The notes: generated by a model not told the origin, from the sequence alone. 64,000 nucleotides of DNA from Tupaia tana (GCA_026018925.1 JAKSZU010000009.1:70854949-70918948); one strand, 5' to 3'. Shown: positions 1 through 11,264, counted from the first letter of the stretch. Numbers and translations are program-made.

Positions 1-1253
1 TTGTATTATTGCCTGTTTCATTGCTGATTTGAAGTATCTGGTTCTTTTCTTTGTTCTTCTTGATTAGTCTAGCAAATAATGTATCACTTTGGTTTATCTT
101 CTCAAAGAACCAGCTCTTGGTTTCATTTATTTTCTGTATAATTCTTTCACTCTCTTTCATTTATTTCAACTTGAACCTTTATTATTTATTTTCTTCTGTT
201 AGTTTTTTGTGTTGTTGATGTTGTTGTTTCCAGTTCCCTGAGATGGGTCATCAGGTTGTCGATCTGCCACATTTTTTGTTTTGTTACTGTGGCCACTAAT
301 TGCTATGAGCTTCCCTCTTGTGACTGTGTCTGCTGTTTCCCATAGATTATGACACTCATGTACTCATTATCATTGGTTTCAATGAATCTTTTCATTTCAG
401 TCTTAATTTCTTCAGTTGTTGTAAAGTCACTAAGGAGTAGATTGCTTAGTTTTCATGTGTTTTGAGTTTTCAAGTGTTTCTTTTTGTAGTTGACTTCAAG
501 TTTGATTCCAAGGCAGTCAGAAAAGATGCTGGATGTAGTTTCTGTATCTTTGAATTTGTAAAGGCTTGCTTTGTGCCTAATCATGTGGTTGATCTTTGAA
601 AGCATTCCATGTTGGGGTGAGAAAAATGTGTATTTTGTGGTTGTTGGAAGAAATATTCTATAGATATCCGTCAAGTCCATCTAATTTATGGTATCATTTA
701 GATTTTATATCTTTTTATTTTTTTTGGCTATATGACCTGCCTAAAGGAGAGAGTGGGGTGTTGCAATCCCTGATTATTATGCTACAGTCTCTATCTCCCT
801 TTATATCTAATCATCACTGTTTCATATATGTGGGTTCTCCACTGTTGGATGTGTAAATATTTCATTCTGTTGGAGAACTAGCCCTTTTAGTACTATATTC
901 TGACCTTCTTTGTCTCTCCTTACAGCTTTTGTCTTGAAATCTATTTAGTCTTTTTCAGTATTATGACTCTGGCCTTTTATTAATTTCCATTTGCTTGAAA
1001 TATCTTTTACTAGCCCTTCACTTATAGTGTATATATTTCCTTATCAGTGAGATGTGTTTCTTGTAATCAGCATATAGGGGGTTCCTACTTTTATTTTTTT
1101 ATCCAGTCAACCAGTCTCTGTCACCTAATTGGAGTCCTTAATCCATTAAAATTCAACATTATTATTAATAATAACAGACTCATCTCAGTCATTCCATTAG
1201 CCATTTTCTGGGTTAATTTTTGTTCACTAATTTTTGTTGTCTTTCTTTAGTTT
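1..1253 (-). mobile_element. LINE-1 fragment: ORF2 endonuclease region (inverted 5' part)
   Basis: Read on the minus strand, this follows the order of mammalian L1 from the ORF1/ORF2 spacer through the ORF2 start into the endonuclease domain and beyond. The copy has frame breaks and no long open frame, so it is dead. The left end runs off the window. It is the left part of an older L1 whose ORF1 resumes at 5106, after an inserted element. L1 ORF2 normally encodes endonuclease plus reverse transcriptase. Confidence 0.85.
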
Positions 1254-1275
1254 TCCTGATATAATACTCTTCTTT
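1254..1275. repeat. Target-site duplication, left copy
   Basis: TCCTGATATAATACT followed by CTTCTTT. The same word without one CT step occurs at 5106-5125. The two copies bracket the HAL1-like element and mark its insertion into the older L1. Confidence 0.8.
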
Positions 1276-1419
1276 AATTTTTAATTTTTTTAGTTTTAAT
1301 TAATTTACATTCTTTCACTGAGCATTGTCACAGCATACAAATTGTGATTTCCCATTCAGAATATACTGCATAGTGGCTTAATCATACATGTTATCATCAA
1401 TAATTTTCCATTTCTACTT

Positions 1420-1423
<4 letters not shown>

Positions 1424-1474
<51 letters not shown>

Positions 1475-1523
1475 TATATAGTATCATATATATATAGTAC
1501 ATATACATACATATACATATATG
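1424..1523. repeat. (TA)n(CA)n compound microsatellite
   Basis: About 30 bases of TA, then CA, then irregular TA/CATA. It lies in the 3' UTR of the HAL1-like element, at the same place as the microsatellite at 17360-17436 in another copy. Confidence 0.95.
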
Positions 1524-1718
1524 TTTTTCCCCGTTTCTCACCCTCTGCCATTTCCAACCCTCCTCCCACACTATGTCAGTGTTCCAATTGTTTTCCATTC
1601 CTTTTCCCCCCACATTTTGTTGATTCACAAAATTTCTTAAATAATTTACTTTCAATAGCAAGCTCTGCTAATATATACATATCTATGAATACATGTCTGA
1701 CTTTAGACATGAAATTCT

Positions 1719-1949
1719 TTTTTTTTTTGGAGATGTTTTTGCTATAGGGCACGTGCGCTCACCAGACAGACAGAGAGAGACAGAGAGACAGAAAGTGAGA
1801 AATCACCCCCCTTGGGGGATGGCCACGCCACAATCCCTTCTCCTCCATTCTCCTCTTGGGATCTTTGGCACGCACGCACACGCGTGAGTGAACCACGTTT
1901 GACTACATGGGAGTCCAGTGACATAGCCATTATGCTAACTGTTGGTCCC
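1719..1949 (-). mobile_element. CYN-like tRNA SINE
   Basis: Reverse-oriented SINE: T-run and GGAGATGTTTTTGCTATAGGGC on the left, tRNA-like head (CTAACTGTTGGTCCC) on the right. The TSD TAGACATGAAATTCT (1704-1718) matches TAGACATAAAATTCT (1950-1964). It is inserted in the HAL1-like 3' region. Confidence 0.9.
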
Positions 1950-2431
1950 TAGACATAAAATTCTGAGTAGAATGAATATACTATAAGGATAAGGTAGCAC
2001 TTAGTTGATGTTATATAGCTTACTACAATCACTAATAATGTATTTTGTACTATATTTTTTAATTTCAAGAAAAGCAGTTTTAGCTTTAATAAATCAAAGA
2101 AATGCTAAGAAACTATGCTTAAAACTTAAAGCTGGGAAACAGGTTGGGATTCTGTTCAAATAGTAGGTGCATGAACCTATTGGCAGCTCAAGACAGGACA
2201 AAAATCCTTATAACTGGAAAACAAAGCCTAGAAGAAAATCAGCAATGTTTTAGTCAAAAGTCATAAAATTCTATTTCATCAGTTCAGTCTTATGTACTTA
2301 ATCTATCTTCTGTTGTGGTCCGATCTTCCCGTTTGAATTCTGGCATATAACATTGAACTCCAGATTTGTCCCTACCATTAACTTGGCCATTTTCTTAGTT
2401 GTTTTTGAACTCTTATTTCTGTGTCTATGTT

Positions 2432-3421
2432 TCAGTTTCCTGGTATAGCACTCCCTTCAGAACTTTTTGGAGAGCTTGGTCTGGTGTTGGTAAATTCTTT
2501 CAGGTTTTGTTTATCTGACAATGTTTTTGTCTTTACTTCCCATATGAAGGATAATCTTGTCAGGTACAATATTCTTGGTTGAAATTGCTTTTTCCTTAAC
2601 ACTTTGAATATATTTTCCCATTGTTTCCTCTCTAGCATTGTTTCTGATGAGAGATCCGCTGTCAGCCTGATGGGATATCCTTTGCAGGTAACGACGTTTC
2701 TCTCTTGCCAGTCTTAGTATCTTTTCTTTGTTTGTGGTTTTGGTCAATCTGGCTATAATGTGTCTTGAAGAAGATCTTCTTGGGTTGATTCTATGTGGGG
2801 TCTTTTGTATTTCTTGGGTCTGGATCTTTGAATGCCTCTCCAGGTTTTGAAAGGTTTCTTCCAGGATTTCATGGAATAGATTGTCAATGTCCTTATGAGT
2901 CTCTTGCCCTTCTGGGATACCAATTATCTGGATGTTTGGACATCTGACGGTATCCATATATTATTCAAATTGGGGGCGGCAATTTTCTCAGGCTTCATGG
3001 TGTATTTTTCTAGGCCAGTGATTCTATCCTCTATATCTCAGATTTGATTTTCTGTATGATCTAGTCTACTTTTAATACTTTCAAGGAAGATTTTGACTTC
3101 GTGTATTATAATCTTCATCTCTAACAGGGCCATTTGATTCTTTTTTTTATAGCGTGAATTTCCTCTTAGATTTTGCAAGAATTTCCTCACCTCTTGGAGC
3201 TCATCAGCTTCTTTCCCCTGCCTCTTTGGCAGTTCTTTGTCTCTCTTCTCTTCAATCTCTGTGAGTTTTGTCACCATGAAGATTCTAAATTCTTTATCTG
3301 ATATTTCCATGAATATCATCATACAGTCTGAGGATGAAGAAGAGTTATTATTTTTCCTTGGAGGAGAGATATTTTCTTGTTTTTCCATATGTCTTGTGAC
3401 CCTGTGGTGACTTCTAGTCAT
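2432..3421 (-). pseudogene. Broken L1-type ORF1 in the HAL1-like element
   Basis: Minus-strand reading gives an N-terminal piece (3038-3421) with a serine-rich start, the DKEFRIFM motif and a charged coiled coil. A middle piece (2511-2957) matches the L1 ORF1p RNA-binding core (NIQIIGIPEGQE and RINPRRSSSRHIIARL). A C-terminal piece (2432-2638) has REETMGKYIQSVKEK-like and FTNTRP motifs in another frame. Family knowledge: ORF1p is a trimeric RNA chaperone of L1 particles. Frameshifts separate the pieces, so no intact protein is made. It is the best-preserved of the ORF1 copies here. Confidence 0.85.
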
Positions 3422-3756
3422 CTGATAGATGATGAGTTTCTCCCTAATTTTTGAAGTACAATTTGAGTGTTCAGAGGCATGCAGGAGGAGGTGATCTGCA
3501 ATCTCTCTTCTATTCTGTTTTCACTCTTTGTGCATCAAAATCAGTGGGAATAGAGGAAAATTCTGACCCTAATCATATTCAGATGTTTAGATCCTGTTCA
3601 CTTGGACCTGTCTACTCAGAGTGTAGGAGCTGAGAAGCCAATGAATAAAGATAAATAAAAAGAAAAAGAATTAGAGAAGAGGAAAGAAGAGAAAAATATA
3701 AAATAGAAAGAAGAAACAAGATAATTTTTAAAACTTTAGATTTTAATTTAATTTTA

Positions 3757-4058
3757 TTTTTGTTTTGCTTTGTTTTTTGTTTGTTTGTTTGTTTGTTTGT
3801 TTTTTGGAGAGGTTTTCTTTCTATAGAGTGTGTGCACTTGCCAGAAATACAGAGAGAGACAGAGAGACAGAAAGCGAGAAATCACCCCCCAAGGAGGATG
3901 ACCACGCCGCAATCCCTTCTCCTCCATTTTCCTCTTGGGATCTTGGGCACACATGCACACGCGCCTGGAGTGAGTTTAAGCCACTGGGTCTGGGACTTGA
4001 ACAGCAGTCGACTACATGGGAGTCCAGCAACATAGCCATTATACCAACAGCTGGTCAC
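3757..4058 (-). mobile_element. CYN-like tRNA SINE with (GTTT)n tail
   Basis: Tail TTTTGTTTGTTTG on the left, TTGGAGAGGTTTTCTTTCTATAG next, and the tRNA head ending CCAACAGCTGGTC on the right. TAGATTTTAATTTA near 3737 and TAGATTTAATTTTA near 4059 look like the TSD. It sits in the 5' UTR of the HAL1-like element. Confidence 0.88.
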
Positions 4059-4063
4059 TAGAT

Positions 4064-5105
4064 TTAATTTTAAAAAGTAAAAATTGAAAACTGTGTGGCA
4101 ATGCCACATGAAAGCAATATTTCAGAGCTCAAGTTCAGGATACATGTGGAGATGGCCCTGGATTTGTGCCTTTCCCAAATAGAATGGGGAGAGGTGCCTA
4201 TCAGTACAATAAAGGGGTTTGAGAGACTAGAGAATACTTTACCTTAAAAAAAAATTAAAATTAAAAGACTCAGCGGGAACCAGCAGTTAGCATAATGGCT
4301 ATGTCACTGGACTCCCACGTAGTCGACCACGGTTCGCGTCCCGGACCCGGTGGCTTAAAACTCACGCTGGGCGCGTGTGCGTGTGTGCCCACGATCCTGA
4401 GAGGAGAATGGAGGAGAAGGGATTGAGGTGTGACCATCCCCCCTGGGGGGTGATTTCTCACTTTCTGTCTCTATGTCTCTCTCTGTCTGTCTGGCGAGCG
4501 CACGCGCCCTATAGCGAAAACTTCTCAAAAAAAAAAATTAAAAGACTCAGGGAGACACAGAGAGACAGAGAGAAATGGAGAGAATGAGACAGGTAACACT
4601 ACCCACTAGAAATAAGTGAGGAAAAAGTCTCAGCAGAAAATTTTCATTTTAAGTCTCTGAAAGCAATATTTCACAGCTAAGTTCAGGATCCATGTGAAGA
4701 TAGGCCCGGATTTGTGCCTTTCCTAAATGAAATTGGGATAGGTGCAATTAGCACAATAAATCAGGGGCTTGAAAGCCCAGAGACTACTTTATCTTAAAAA
4801 AATGAAAATGAAAAAAAAAAAATTTAAAGACACAGTGAGACAGAGAGAGACAGAGAGAAATGGAGAAAAGGAGACAAGAATCACTACCCACTAGAAATGG
4901 GTGTTGAGGGGGAAGTCTCAGCAGAAAACCTTCATTTTAAGTCCCTGAAAGCAATATTTCACAGCCGAAGTTCAGGATCCATGTGAAGATGGGACTGGAT
5001 TTGTGTCTTTCTAGAAATGAGTGTGGAGGAGGAAGTCTCAGCAAAAAATCTTCATTTTAAGTCCCTGAAAGCAACATTTCACAGTTGAAGTTCAGGATCC
5101 ATGTC
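4064..5105 (-). promoter_or_regulatory. Tandem 5' UTR monomers of the HAL1-like element
   Basis: Diverged repeats share a block reading TGAAAGCAATATTTCACAG on the plus strand, seen near 4110, 4655, 4944 and 5064. Long units include a TTTAAAGACACAGNGAGACAGAGAG segment; the last unit is short, about 120 bp. After removing the SINE at 4274-4535 the long spacing is about 260-290 bp. Related blocks start the copy at 13390. By analogy with mouse L1 5' monomers, such arrays usually carry the promoter; promoter activity here is inference. Confidence 0.6.
4274..4535 (+). mobile_element. CYN-like SINE, young subfamily
   Basis: CpG-rich copy with a head GGGAACCAGCAGTTAGC, B box GGTTCGCGTCC (4331-4341) and a CCCCCCTGGGGGGTGATTTCTC block, then TCTCTGTCTGTCTGGCGAGCGCACGCGCCC and an A tail. 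Perfect 15-bp TSD AATTAAAAGACTCAG at 4259-4273 and 4536-4550. Confidence 0.95.
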
Positions 5106-6297
5106 TCCTGATATAATACTTCTTTCAGTACTTTTTGTAGAGCTAGTCTAGTACTGGGGAATTTTTTTAGTTCTTGTTCATCTGAGAATGATTTTATTTG
5201 TTCTTCCCATTTGAAGGCTAATTTTGCCAGCTATAGTATTCTTGGGTGAAATTGTTTTTCTTTTAATGTTTCGAATATGTATTCACATTCTTTCCTTGCC
5301 GGTATTGTTTCAGTTGAGAGGTGTGCTGTTAGCCTAACAGGATAACTTTTGTATATAACCTGATATTTTTTCTTTTGTTATTTTTTTGTGGGGGAAAGGA
5401 AAGGTTTTTTGGTTTTTGGTGTTTTGTTTTGTTTTGTTTTGTTTTGTTTTGTTTTCTCAATAGGACACATGCGCTCACCAGAAAGACAGAGACAGAAAGC
5501 GAAAAATCACCCCCCCGGGGAGATGGTCACACTGCAATCCCTTCGCCTCCATTCTCCTCTCAGGATCTTAGGCACACATGCACATGCACCCAGCGTGAGT
5601 TTAAGTCACTGGGTCCAGGACTCAAACTGCAGTTGATTACATGGGAGTCCAGTGACATAGCCATTACACCAACTGCTGGTCCCTCTCTCTTGACATTTTA
5701 TAATTTTGTCTTTTTCTCTGATTTTTACCTATCTGGCTATGATATTCTGGGAGGAAGATCTTTTTATGTTGATTCTGTTAGAAGTTATTCTTATTTCTGA
5801 ATTTCACCCTGCTTCTCTAGATGTGGAAAATTTTCAAATTGAATTTCACGAAAGAGTTTTTCCATGCCTTTACCAACTTCTTCGTCTTCAAAAGTAGTCA
5901 TCATGTAGATATTGGGTCATTTAATGGTGTCTATAATTTACAATATGTTATCCTTGCCTTTTTTTTTCATTCTTTTTGGTGGTTTAGTCTATGTTGGAGA
6001 CTTTGTCATCAAGTCAGAATTTTTTTCTTCTACACTGTCCAATCTGCTGTTAATGTTTTTGAGGGTGATTTTAATTCATTTGTATTGTAGTCTTCATTTT
6101 CAGAAGTTCTGTTTGATTCTTTTGGAGTGTCTGTCTCTTTATGGAATTCTTATTTTATATCCTGTAAATGATTTTCTCATTTTCTGGAGCTGATTGCTCA
6201 TTCTCTCTTGCATCTCATTGAATTTCATCACAATGAATGTTCGGAACTCTTTCTCTGACATTCCTATGAATTCTTGCACTCCTTAAATTATTTCTAA
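5106..6297 (-). pseudogene. Older L1 ORF1 remnant (inverted 5' part, resumed)
   Basis: Minus-strand L1 ORF1 from the C-terminal part (5106-5370) to the coiled coil and N-terminal region (5690-6297), with a SINE at 5400-5682. The DNA follows L1 ORF1 collinearly but is full of stops. It is more diverged from the HAL1-like ORF1 copies than they are from each other. At about 6297 it meets plus-strand ORF2 head to head. Confidence 0.8.
5400..5682 (-). mobile_element. CYN-like tRNA SINE with (GTTTT)n tail
   Basis: GTTTT repeats at 5420-5455, then CAATAGGACACATGCGCTCACC and the full body up to the head CCAACTGCTGGTCCC. The T-rich left border makes the exact edge and TSD unclear. Confidence 0.88.
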
Positions 6298-6580
6298 AGA
6301 CCCAAAATTAAAAAGTCTTCCCAAATTTATTTTATAGAGGCTCAATAACCCTCATCCCCCAAACAGACAAGGATATAACAAAAAAAAGAAAACTACAGAC
6401 CAATATCCCTGATTAATTCAGGTGCGCAATTTGTCAACAAGATACTAGCTAATCATATCCAACAACACATTAAAAATATTATACACCATGACTGGTTAGG
6501 GTTTATTCCAGGAATGTAAGATTAGTTCAATGTAGTCAAAAAATAAATGTAATACCTCACATTACGAGAAGGAAAGATAA

Positions 6581-6812
6581 TGGGACCAGCAGATGGCATA
6601 GAGGTTACATCATCGGACTGCCATGTAGTTGAATGCAGTCTGAGTTCCAGACCCGCTGGTTTAAAACTCATGCTGGGCATGTATGCATGCATGCCCAAAA
6701 TCCTGAGAGGAGAATGGGGGAGAAGGGATTGCTGTGTGGTTATCCCCCCAGGGGATAACCTGTCTCTCCAGTGAGTGCACATGCCCAATAGCAAAAATCT
6801 CTCAAAAAAAAA
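6581..6812 (+). mobile_element. CYN-like tRNA SINE
   Basis: Head TGGGACCAGCAGATGGCATAG, body, shortened pyrimidine block and A tail. The perfect 15-bp TSD GAGAAGGAAAGATAA lies at 6566-6580 and 6813-6827. Confidence 0.93.
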
Positions 6813-8240
6813 GAGAAGGAAAGATAAAAAAAACTATATGATCATATAAATCAGTGCAGAAAAAGCATTTGGTAAGATACAATATCTTGTTATTATCAAA
6901 ACTTTTAGCAAAATTAGCCTAGAAGGGACATTACAATACAAATCATATATGACCACCCCATAGTTAACATTATACTGAGTGGGGAAAAGCTGAAAGGCTT
7001 TCCACTCAAAACTGGAACAAGATAAGGATGCCCACTTTCCCCACTTTTTTTCAACATTTTTTCTATCCTAATGAACACAATCAGGCAAGAGAGGCAAATA
7101 AAAAGCATTCAAGAGGGAAACGAAGAAGTAAAATTAGCAGATGATAAGATTATGGATATAGAAAATCCAAAAGAATCCACAAAAATCTCCTGGAAGTGAT
7201 AAATGAATGTAGTAAAAGGGCAGGATATAAAATCAATATACAAAATCTGTAGCATTTTTACACACCAACAATGAACAAATGGATGAATTGAAATCAATCT
7301 CATTTACAATAGCCAAATACACACAAAAAAATATCTAGGAATAAACCTAACCAAATAAGTGAAAGACCTCCTACAAGCAATACTATGAAAAACTTAAAAT
7401 AGAAATTGAGAATGATACAAAACTTGGAAAGACATCTCATGTTCCTGGATTGGAAGAATAAATATAATCAAAATGTCAATCTTATTCAAATTAATCTACA
7501 AATTCAATGCAAGTCCAATCAATTTACCAGAGATATTCCTCACAGAGATAGGAAAAAATCATAAAATTTGTCTGGAATCATAAAAGGCCCCTTATACAAA
7601 ACAATACTGTACAGAAAGGACAAAGTAGGAGACATCTCACTTTCTGACCTCAAAGTATATTACAAAGCTGTAGTAATCAAAATAGCATATCATTGGCACA
7701 AAAACAGGCAGGTATACCAATAGAACAGAATTGAGAACCCAGAAATAAATACCAAAACATACAACAACCTGATCTTTGACAAAGGGAAGAAGACTATCCA
7801 GTAGGGAAAACAAAATCTCTTCATAAAATACTGCTGGACAAACTGGATATCTAGTTGCAGAAAAATGTAAGTCATGTTTATCAAACATCAGTTAAAATGG
7901 ATTAAGGGTCTACACAAAACCTAAAACTATAAAACTACTGTTGAATAATTGAGGGGAAACTCCTAGAGACATCACTGTAGGCAAAGACATCTTAAATAAG
8001 ACCCCCAAAACACAGGCATTTATCATAAAAATAGGCAAGCGGGAGGGACTATATCAGGCTAAAAAGATTCTGCACAGCAAAAGGAACAATAATTAGAGTG
8101 AGGAGACAACCCTCCTAGTAGTAGAATATACTTGCAAATTATGTCTCAGATAAGGGACTGATAACCAGAATATACAAAGAACTCAAGCAGCTTACCCCTC
8201 CCCCCCAAATAATCAATCCAATTAAAAGATGGGCAAATGA

Positions 8241-8490
8241 TGAGGCCAGCAAATGGTATAGCAGTTAATGTGCTGGGCTTTCACATGGCTGACTGTGGTT
8301 TGATTTCCAGACCCAGAGACTTGAATGTCACACCAGAAGCATGTGTGTTCATGTCCAAATACTGAGAGGAAATGAAGGAGAAAGGATTATAGCTTGGCTA
8401 TCTCCCCCTGGGGCATAATTTCTTTCTGTCTGTCTGTCTCTCCAGTGAGCTCACATGCCCTAGGTAGCAAAAATCTCTCTCTCAAAAAAA
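8241..8490 (+). mobile_element. CYN-like tRNA SINE, older
   Basis: Head GAGGCCAGCAAATGGTATAGCAG, decayed CpG sites, TCTGTCTGTCTGTCTCTCC block and short A tail. TSD AAGATGGGCAAATGA (8226-8240) with AAGATGGGAAAATGA (8492-8506). Confidence 0.9.
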
Positions 8491-9395
8491 GAAGATGGGA
8501 AAATGAGCTGAACAGACAACTCTTCGAGAAAGACATAAGAACAGCCTGAAAGAATATGAAAACATGCTCGCCACCCTTTATCATAAGGGAAATACAAATC
8601 AAAACCACAATGAAATACCACTTAACTTCAGTCAGAATGGCTAAGATTAAAAAAATAAAGAATAATAAATGTTATCAAGGCTGTGGTGAAAAGGGAACCT
8701 TCCTACACTGTTGATGGTAATGGAAATTAGTATAACCACTGTGGAGAACAATATATAGGTTCCTCAGAAATCTACAGATAAAACTACCATTCAACCCCTT
8801 AATTCACTCTTAGTTATCTACTCAAAGGATAGGGAAACTTTCAGTTGGGAAAACACTTTCACATCCATGTTTATTATAGCCTTATGCACAATTGCTAAGA
8901 CATGGAATCAACCCAGATAAGTGGACTGAAATAATCTGCCACATGTATTTAATGTATTACTACTTAGCTATAAAAAACGAGAGTCTGACATTTGATTCAA
9001 AGTGGACAAATATGGAAGATTTAATGCTAAGCAAAGCAAGCAAGATTATAAAAGACTGGTATTGTATGCCCCTGCTTAATATATACCCCATGTCTGCACT
9101 CTATAGCAGAAACTGAAATATTAGAAGGTAAAATAGCAGGGAAGTCAACTGCAGATACCAGAGACAGGAAAGGAGTGAGTGGGCAGTAGGAGGTGGAAGG
9201 GAGAAGATCAGGAATAAAACAAAACATTTAATAGACACAAAAATGAGAAGTTATTTGTTGATGATAATGTATATTTTAATGTCTTTGACTTGACTAATAT
9301 GGGCTATATTCATGCCAGGAAAAAACATGTTGCACTATGTAAAGATGTACATTGATTAAATGTAAATAAAAATAAGAATAATAAACTACATAAAA

Positions 9396-9745
9396 AAGAA
9401 TGAACTACTGCTACACTTAAAAAGTCAATGAATCTCAGACATAACGTTGAAAAAATAGACCAGATATAAGTGACTATTCATTTTATGATTCTGTTTAGAT
9501 GAAGTTCAAAAATAAACAAACAAATATATGATGATAAAAAATGTCAAAAAAAAAAAAAAGGTAGGCTCTTGATGGATGGTAGTATCTAAATTGGGGCAAA
9601 AGGAGGATCCAGGTAGAGATTATGTTCTAATTTTTGATCCGGGTGTTTGCAACAGGCACAGGTATGTGTTACCCTTGTGAAAAATCAATCAAGTTGCATA
9701 TGTTTTTTTATCCCTATGGACTATGTATATTTTAATAAAAAAGGA
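9396..9745 (+). mobile_element. Old L1M-type 3' end
   Basis: AATGAACTACTGCTACAC, AATGAATCTCAGACATAACGTTGAA and ATTTTATGATTCTGTTTAGATGAAGTTCAA match the order of ancient L1M 3' regions as I remember them, ending at TATATTTTAATAAAAAAGG near 9740. It lies directly after the younger L1 3' end. Confidence 0.7.
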
Positions 9746-10297
9746 AAAAAATGAAGAATGCAAACTAACTACATCAAATCTCATACCAGAAACCATTATT
9801 GCTTTATCTTATCACATATCTATAATAATAGTGCACTGATTGATATGAACTGGAATGGATATGATTTGGTATTGTGATCTGTTACCAGAAAAGTGGTTCA
9901 ATGGCTACAAGAATGATACAACTTTCTTTCCTTTGATTGTTATCACTTTCCACTTTCTAGCAGTCACTCAATTAGTCCTCATAAACATACACACACTAAA
10001 GCCACCCTGCCAGTCAAACTAGCATGATTTTCATTTGCTTGTTTTGTTAGAGTACAATGTTGATATTTTAAAAACGAAAACCCTATTGAATTTTAATATA
10101 AAATTCAGTTATTCAACTAATCTACTGAACTTAAAGAACAAAGCATACATTTAGTTTTGGAAACTTAAAAAACAAACAAACAAACCTTAGGTTTTGATTA
10201 GTTTCATGTTAATATATTAGGACACACATTCATTATGACATGCACACTATTATTATATCTGAATTACTCATTCATCTAAGTACAGATACAATCACAG
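9746..10297. other. Unique AT-rich stretch, nothing recognised
   Basis: No repeat family, no coding-like frame and no convincing splice pair was seen. Short (AAAC)n at about 10170-10186. Confidence 0.5.
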
Positions 10298-10310
10298 AAA
10301 GCAATGAGGG

Positions 10311-10560
10311 AGACCAGCAGTTAGCGTAATGGCTATGTCGCTGAACTCCCATGTAGTCGACCAGGGTTCGAGTCCTGGACACGTTGGCTTAAACACATGC
10401 CAGGCACGTGTACATATGTGTCCAAGATCCTGACAGGAGAATGGAGGAGATGGGATTGCAGCATGGCCATCCCCCCTGGGGGGGTGATTTCTCGCTTTCT
10501 GTCTCTCTGTCTCTCTCTGTCTCTCTGGCAAGCGTAAAAACCTCTCCAAAAAAAAAAAAA
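10311..10560 (+). mobile_element. CYN-like tRNA SINE
   Basis: Canonical B box GGTTCGAGTCC near 10364, CCCCCCTGGGGGGGTGATTTCTCGC block and A tail. The perfect 14-bp TSD AAAGCAATGAGGGA lies at 10298-10311 and 10560-10573. Confidence 0.95.
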
Positions 10561-10816
10561 AAGCAATGAGGGATTTTATTAATGTAAACACTATCCTAAT
10601 GTTGAGTTTTTAGTATGTAAATACAGTACTCTTGTAGTAGCTTAATAAATAGAAAATGACTTTTGCTGAATCATTACAAATATTTTTACCAAGATATATA
10701 TCATTTTCAAAGTTTAAAAATTGGTTTCATAACCATAAAAAGGTGCTGGTTTGGCATTTGCTTCTTTGCTTTGAAGGACACGCAAAGAATTCTTTGCAAG
10801 AATGTATCATGTGTCT
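10561..10816 (-). other. Candidate terminal exon (low confidence)
   Basis: On the minus strand a good acceptor, TTCAAATATTTTCAG, ends at 10817. The first frame stays open for about 31 codons (starting SSRHMIHSCKEFFACPS) before TGA; the other two frames stop almost at once. An AATAAA signal is read at 10575-10580. No homology is recognised, and a noncoding RNA end or chance is possible. It lies about 530 bp downstream, on the same strand, of the candidate exon at 11350-11439. Confidence 0.2.
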
Positions 10817-10884
10817 ACTACTCTGAAAATATTTGAAGATATTTAAAGGGAAAATAAAGCTATACTTAAAAGTTGGTCAACATA

Positions 10885-11024
10885 GGAGCCAGCAGGTGGC
10901 ATGATGGTTAAGGGGCTAGACTCCCACATGGCCCACTGCAGTTTAAGTCTGTAGGATTGCTTTTCGTTTTCACTGTGTGTCTCTTTCTCTTGTGCATATG
11001 CCCTATGGAAAGTTAAAATAATAG
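10885..11024 (+). mobile_element. CYN-like SINE, internally deleted
   Basis: Head GGAGCCAGCAGGTGGCATGATGGTTAAG and B-box region, then a jump to a shortened pyrimidine block ending TTGTGCATATGCCCTATGG. It is followed by an opposite SINE at 11025. Confidence 0.8.
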
Positions 11025-11264
11025 AGGTTTTTACCTTAAGATGTGTGCACTCGCTGGAGAGAGAGACACAAAAACAGTGAGAGGAAATGTGAGAAACCAC
11101 CCTCAAGGAGGGATGGTCGCTCCACAGTCTCTTCTCCATTCTCCTCCCGGGATCCTGAGCACGTGTACACACACCTAGGCATGAGTTTCAAGCCACTGAG
11201 ACTCAAATCACAGTCAGCCACGTGGAAGTTCAGCGACATAACCCCTAGACCATCTGCTGGTCCC
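11025..11264 (-). mobile_element. CYN-like tRNA SINE, older
   Basis: Reverse SINE from GAGGTTTTTACCTTAAG to the head GACCATCTGCTGGTCCC. With the plus copy at 10885 it forms an inverted pair. Confidence 0.88.

Larger units (their letters stand above)
1276..5105 (-). mobile_element. HAL1-like (ORF1-only) L1 derivative, nearly complete
   Basis: On the minus strand the order is tandem 5' UTR monomers (about 4064-5105), broken ORF1 (2432-3421), a spacer of a few hundred bases, a 3' UTR related to the L1 3' UTR, and an A-rich 3' end near 1276-1310. There is no ORF2 between ORF1 and the 3' UTR. Three SINEs sit inside (1719-1949, 3757-4058, 4274-4535); without them the element is about 3 kb. TSDs at 1254 and 5106 bracket it. 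Known half-L1 (HAL1) elements have this plan and need L1 ORF2 protein in trans. ORF1 and 3' UTR homology is strong; naming it HAL1 is inference. Confidence 0.75.
6298..9395 (+). mobile_element. LINE-1 fragment: ORF2 reverse transcriptase to 3' UTR
   Basis: Plus-strand DNA is collinear with L1 ORF2 from just before the reverse transcriptase motif around AAACTACAGACCAATATCCCTGA (6391) through the C-terminal domain and a 3' UTR ending in an A-rich stretch near 9360-9395. There are many frame breaks. Two SINEs interrupt it (6581-6812, 8241-8490), each flanked by duplicated L1 sequence. Together with 1-6297 it forms an L1 with an inverted 5' half. Confidence 0.85.

Noticed and set aside
1388-1747. 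119-codon plus-strand frame with Ile/Tyr and Thr/His repeats
   Set aside because: It translates a (TA)n(CA)n microsatellite and a reversed element 3' UTR.
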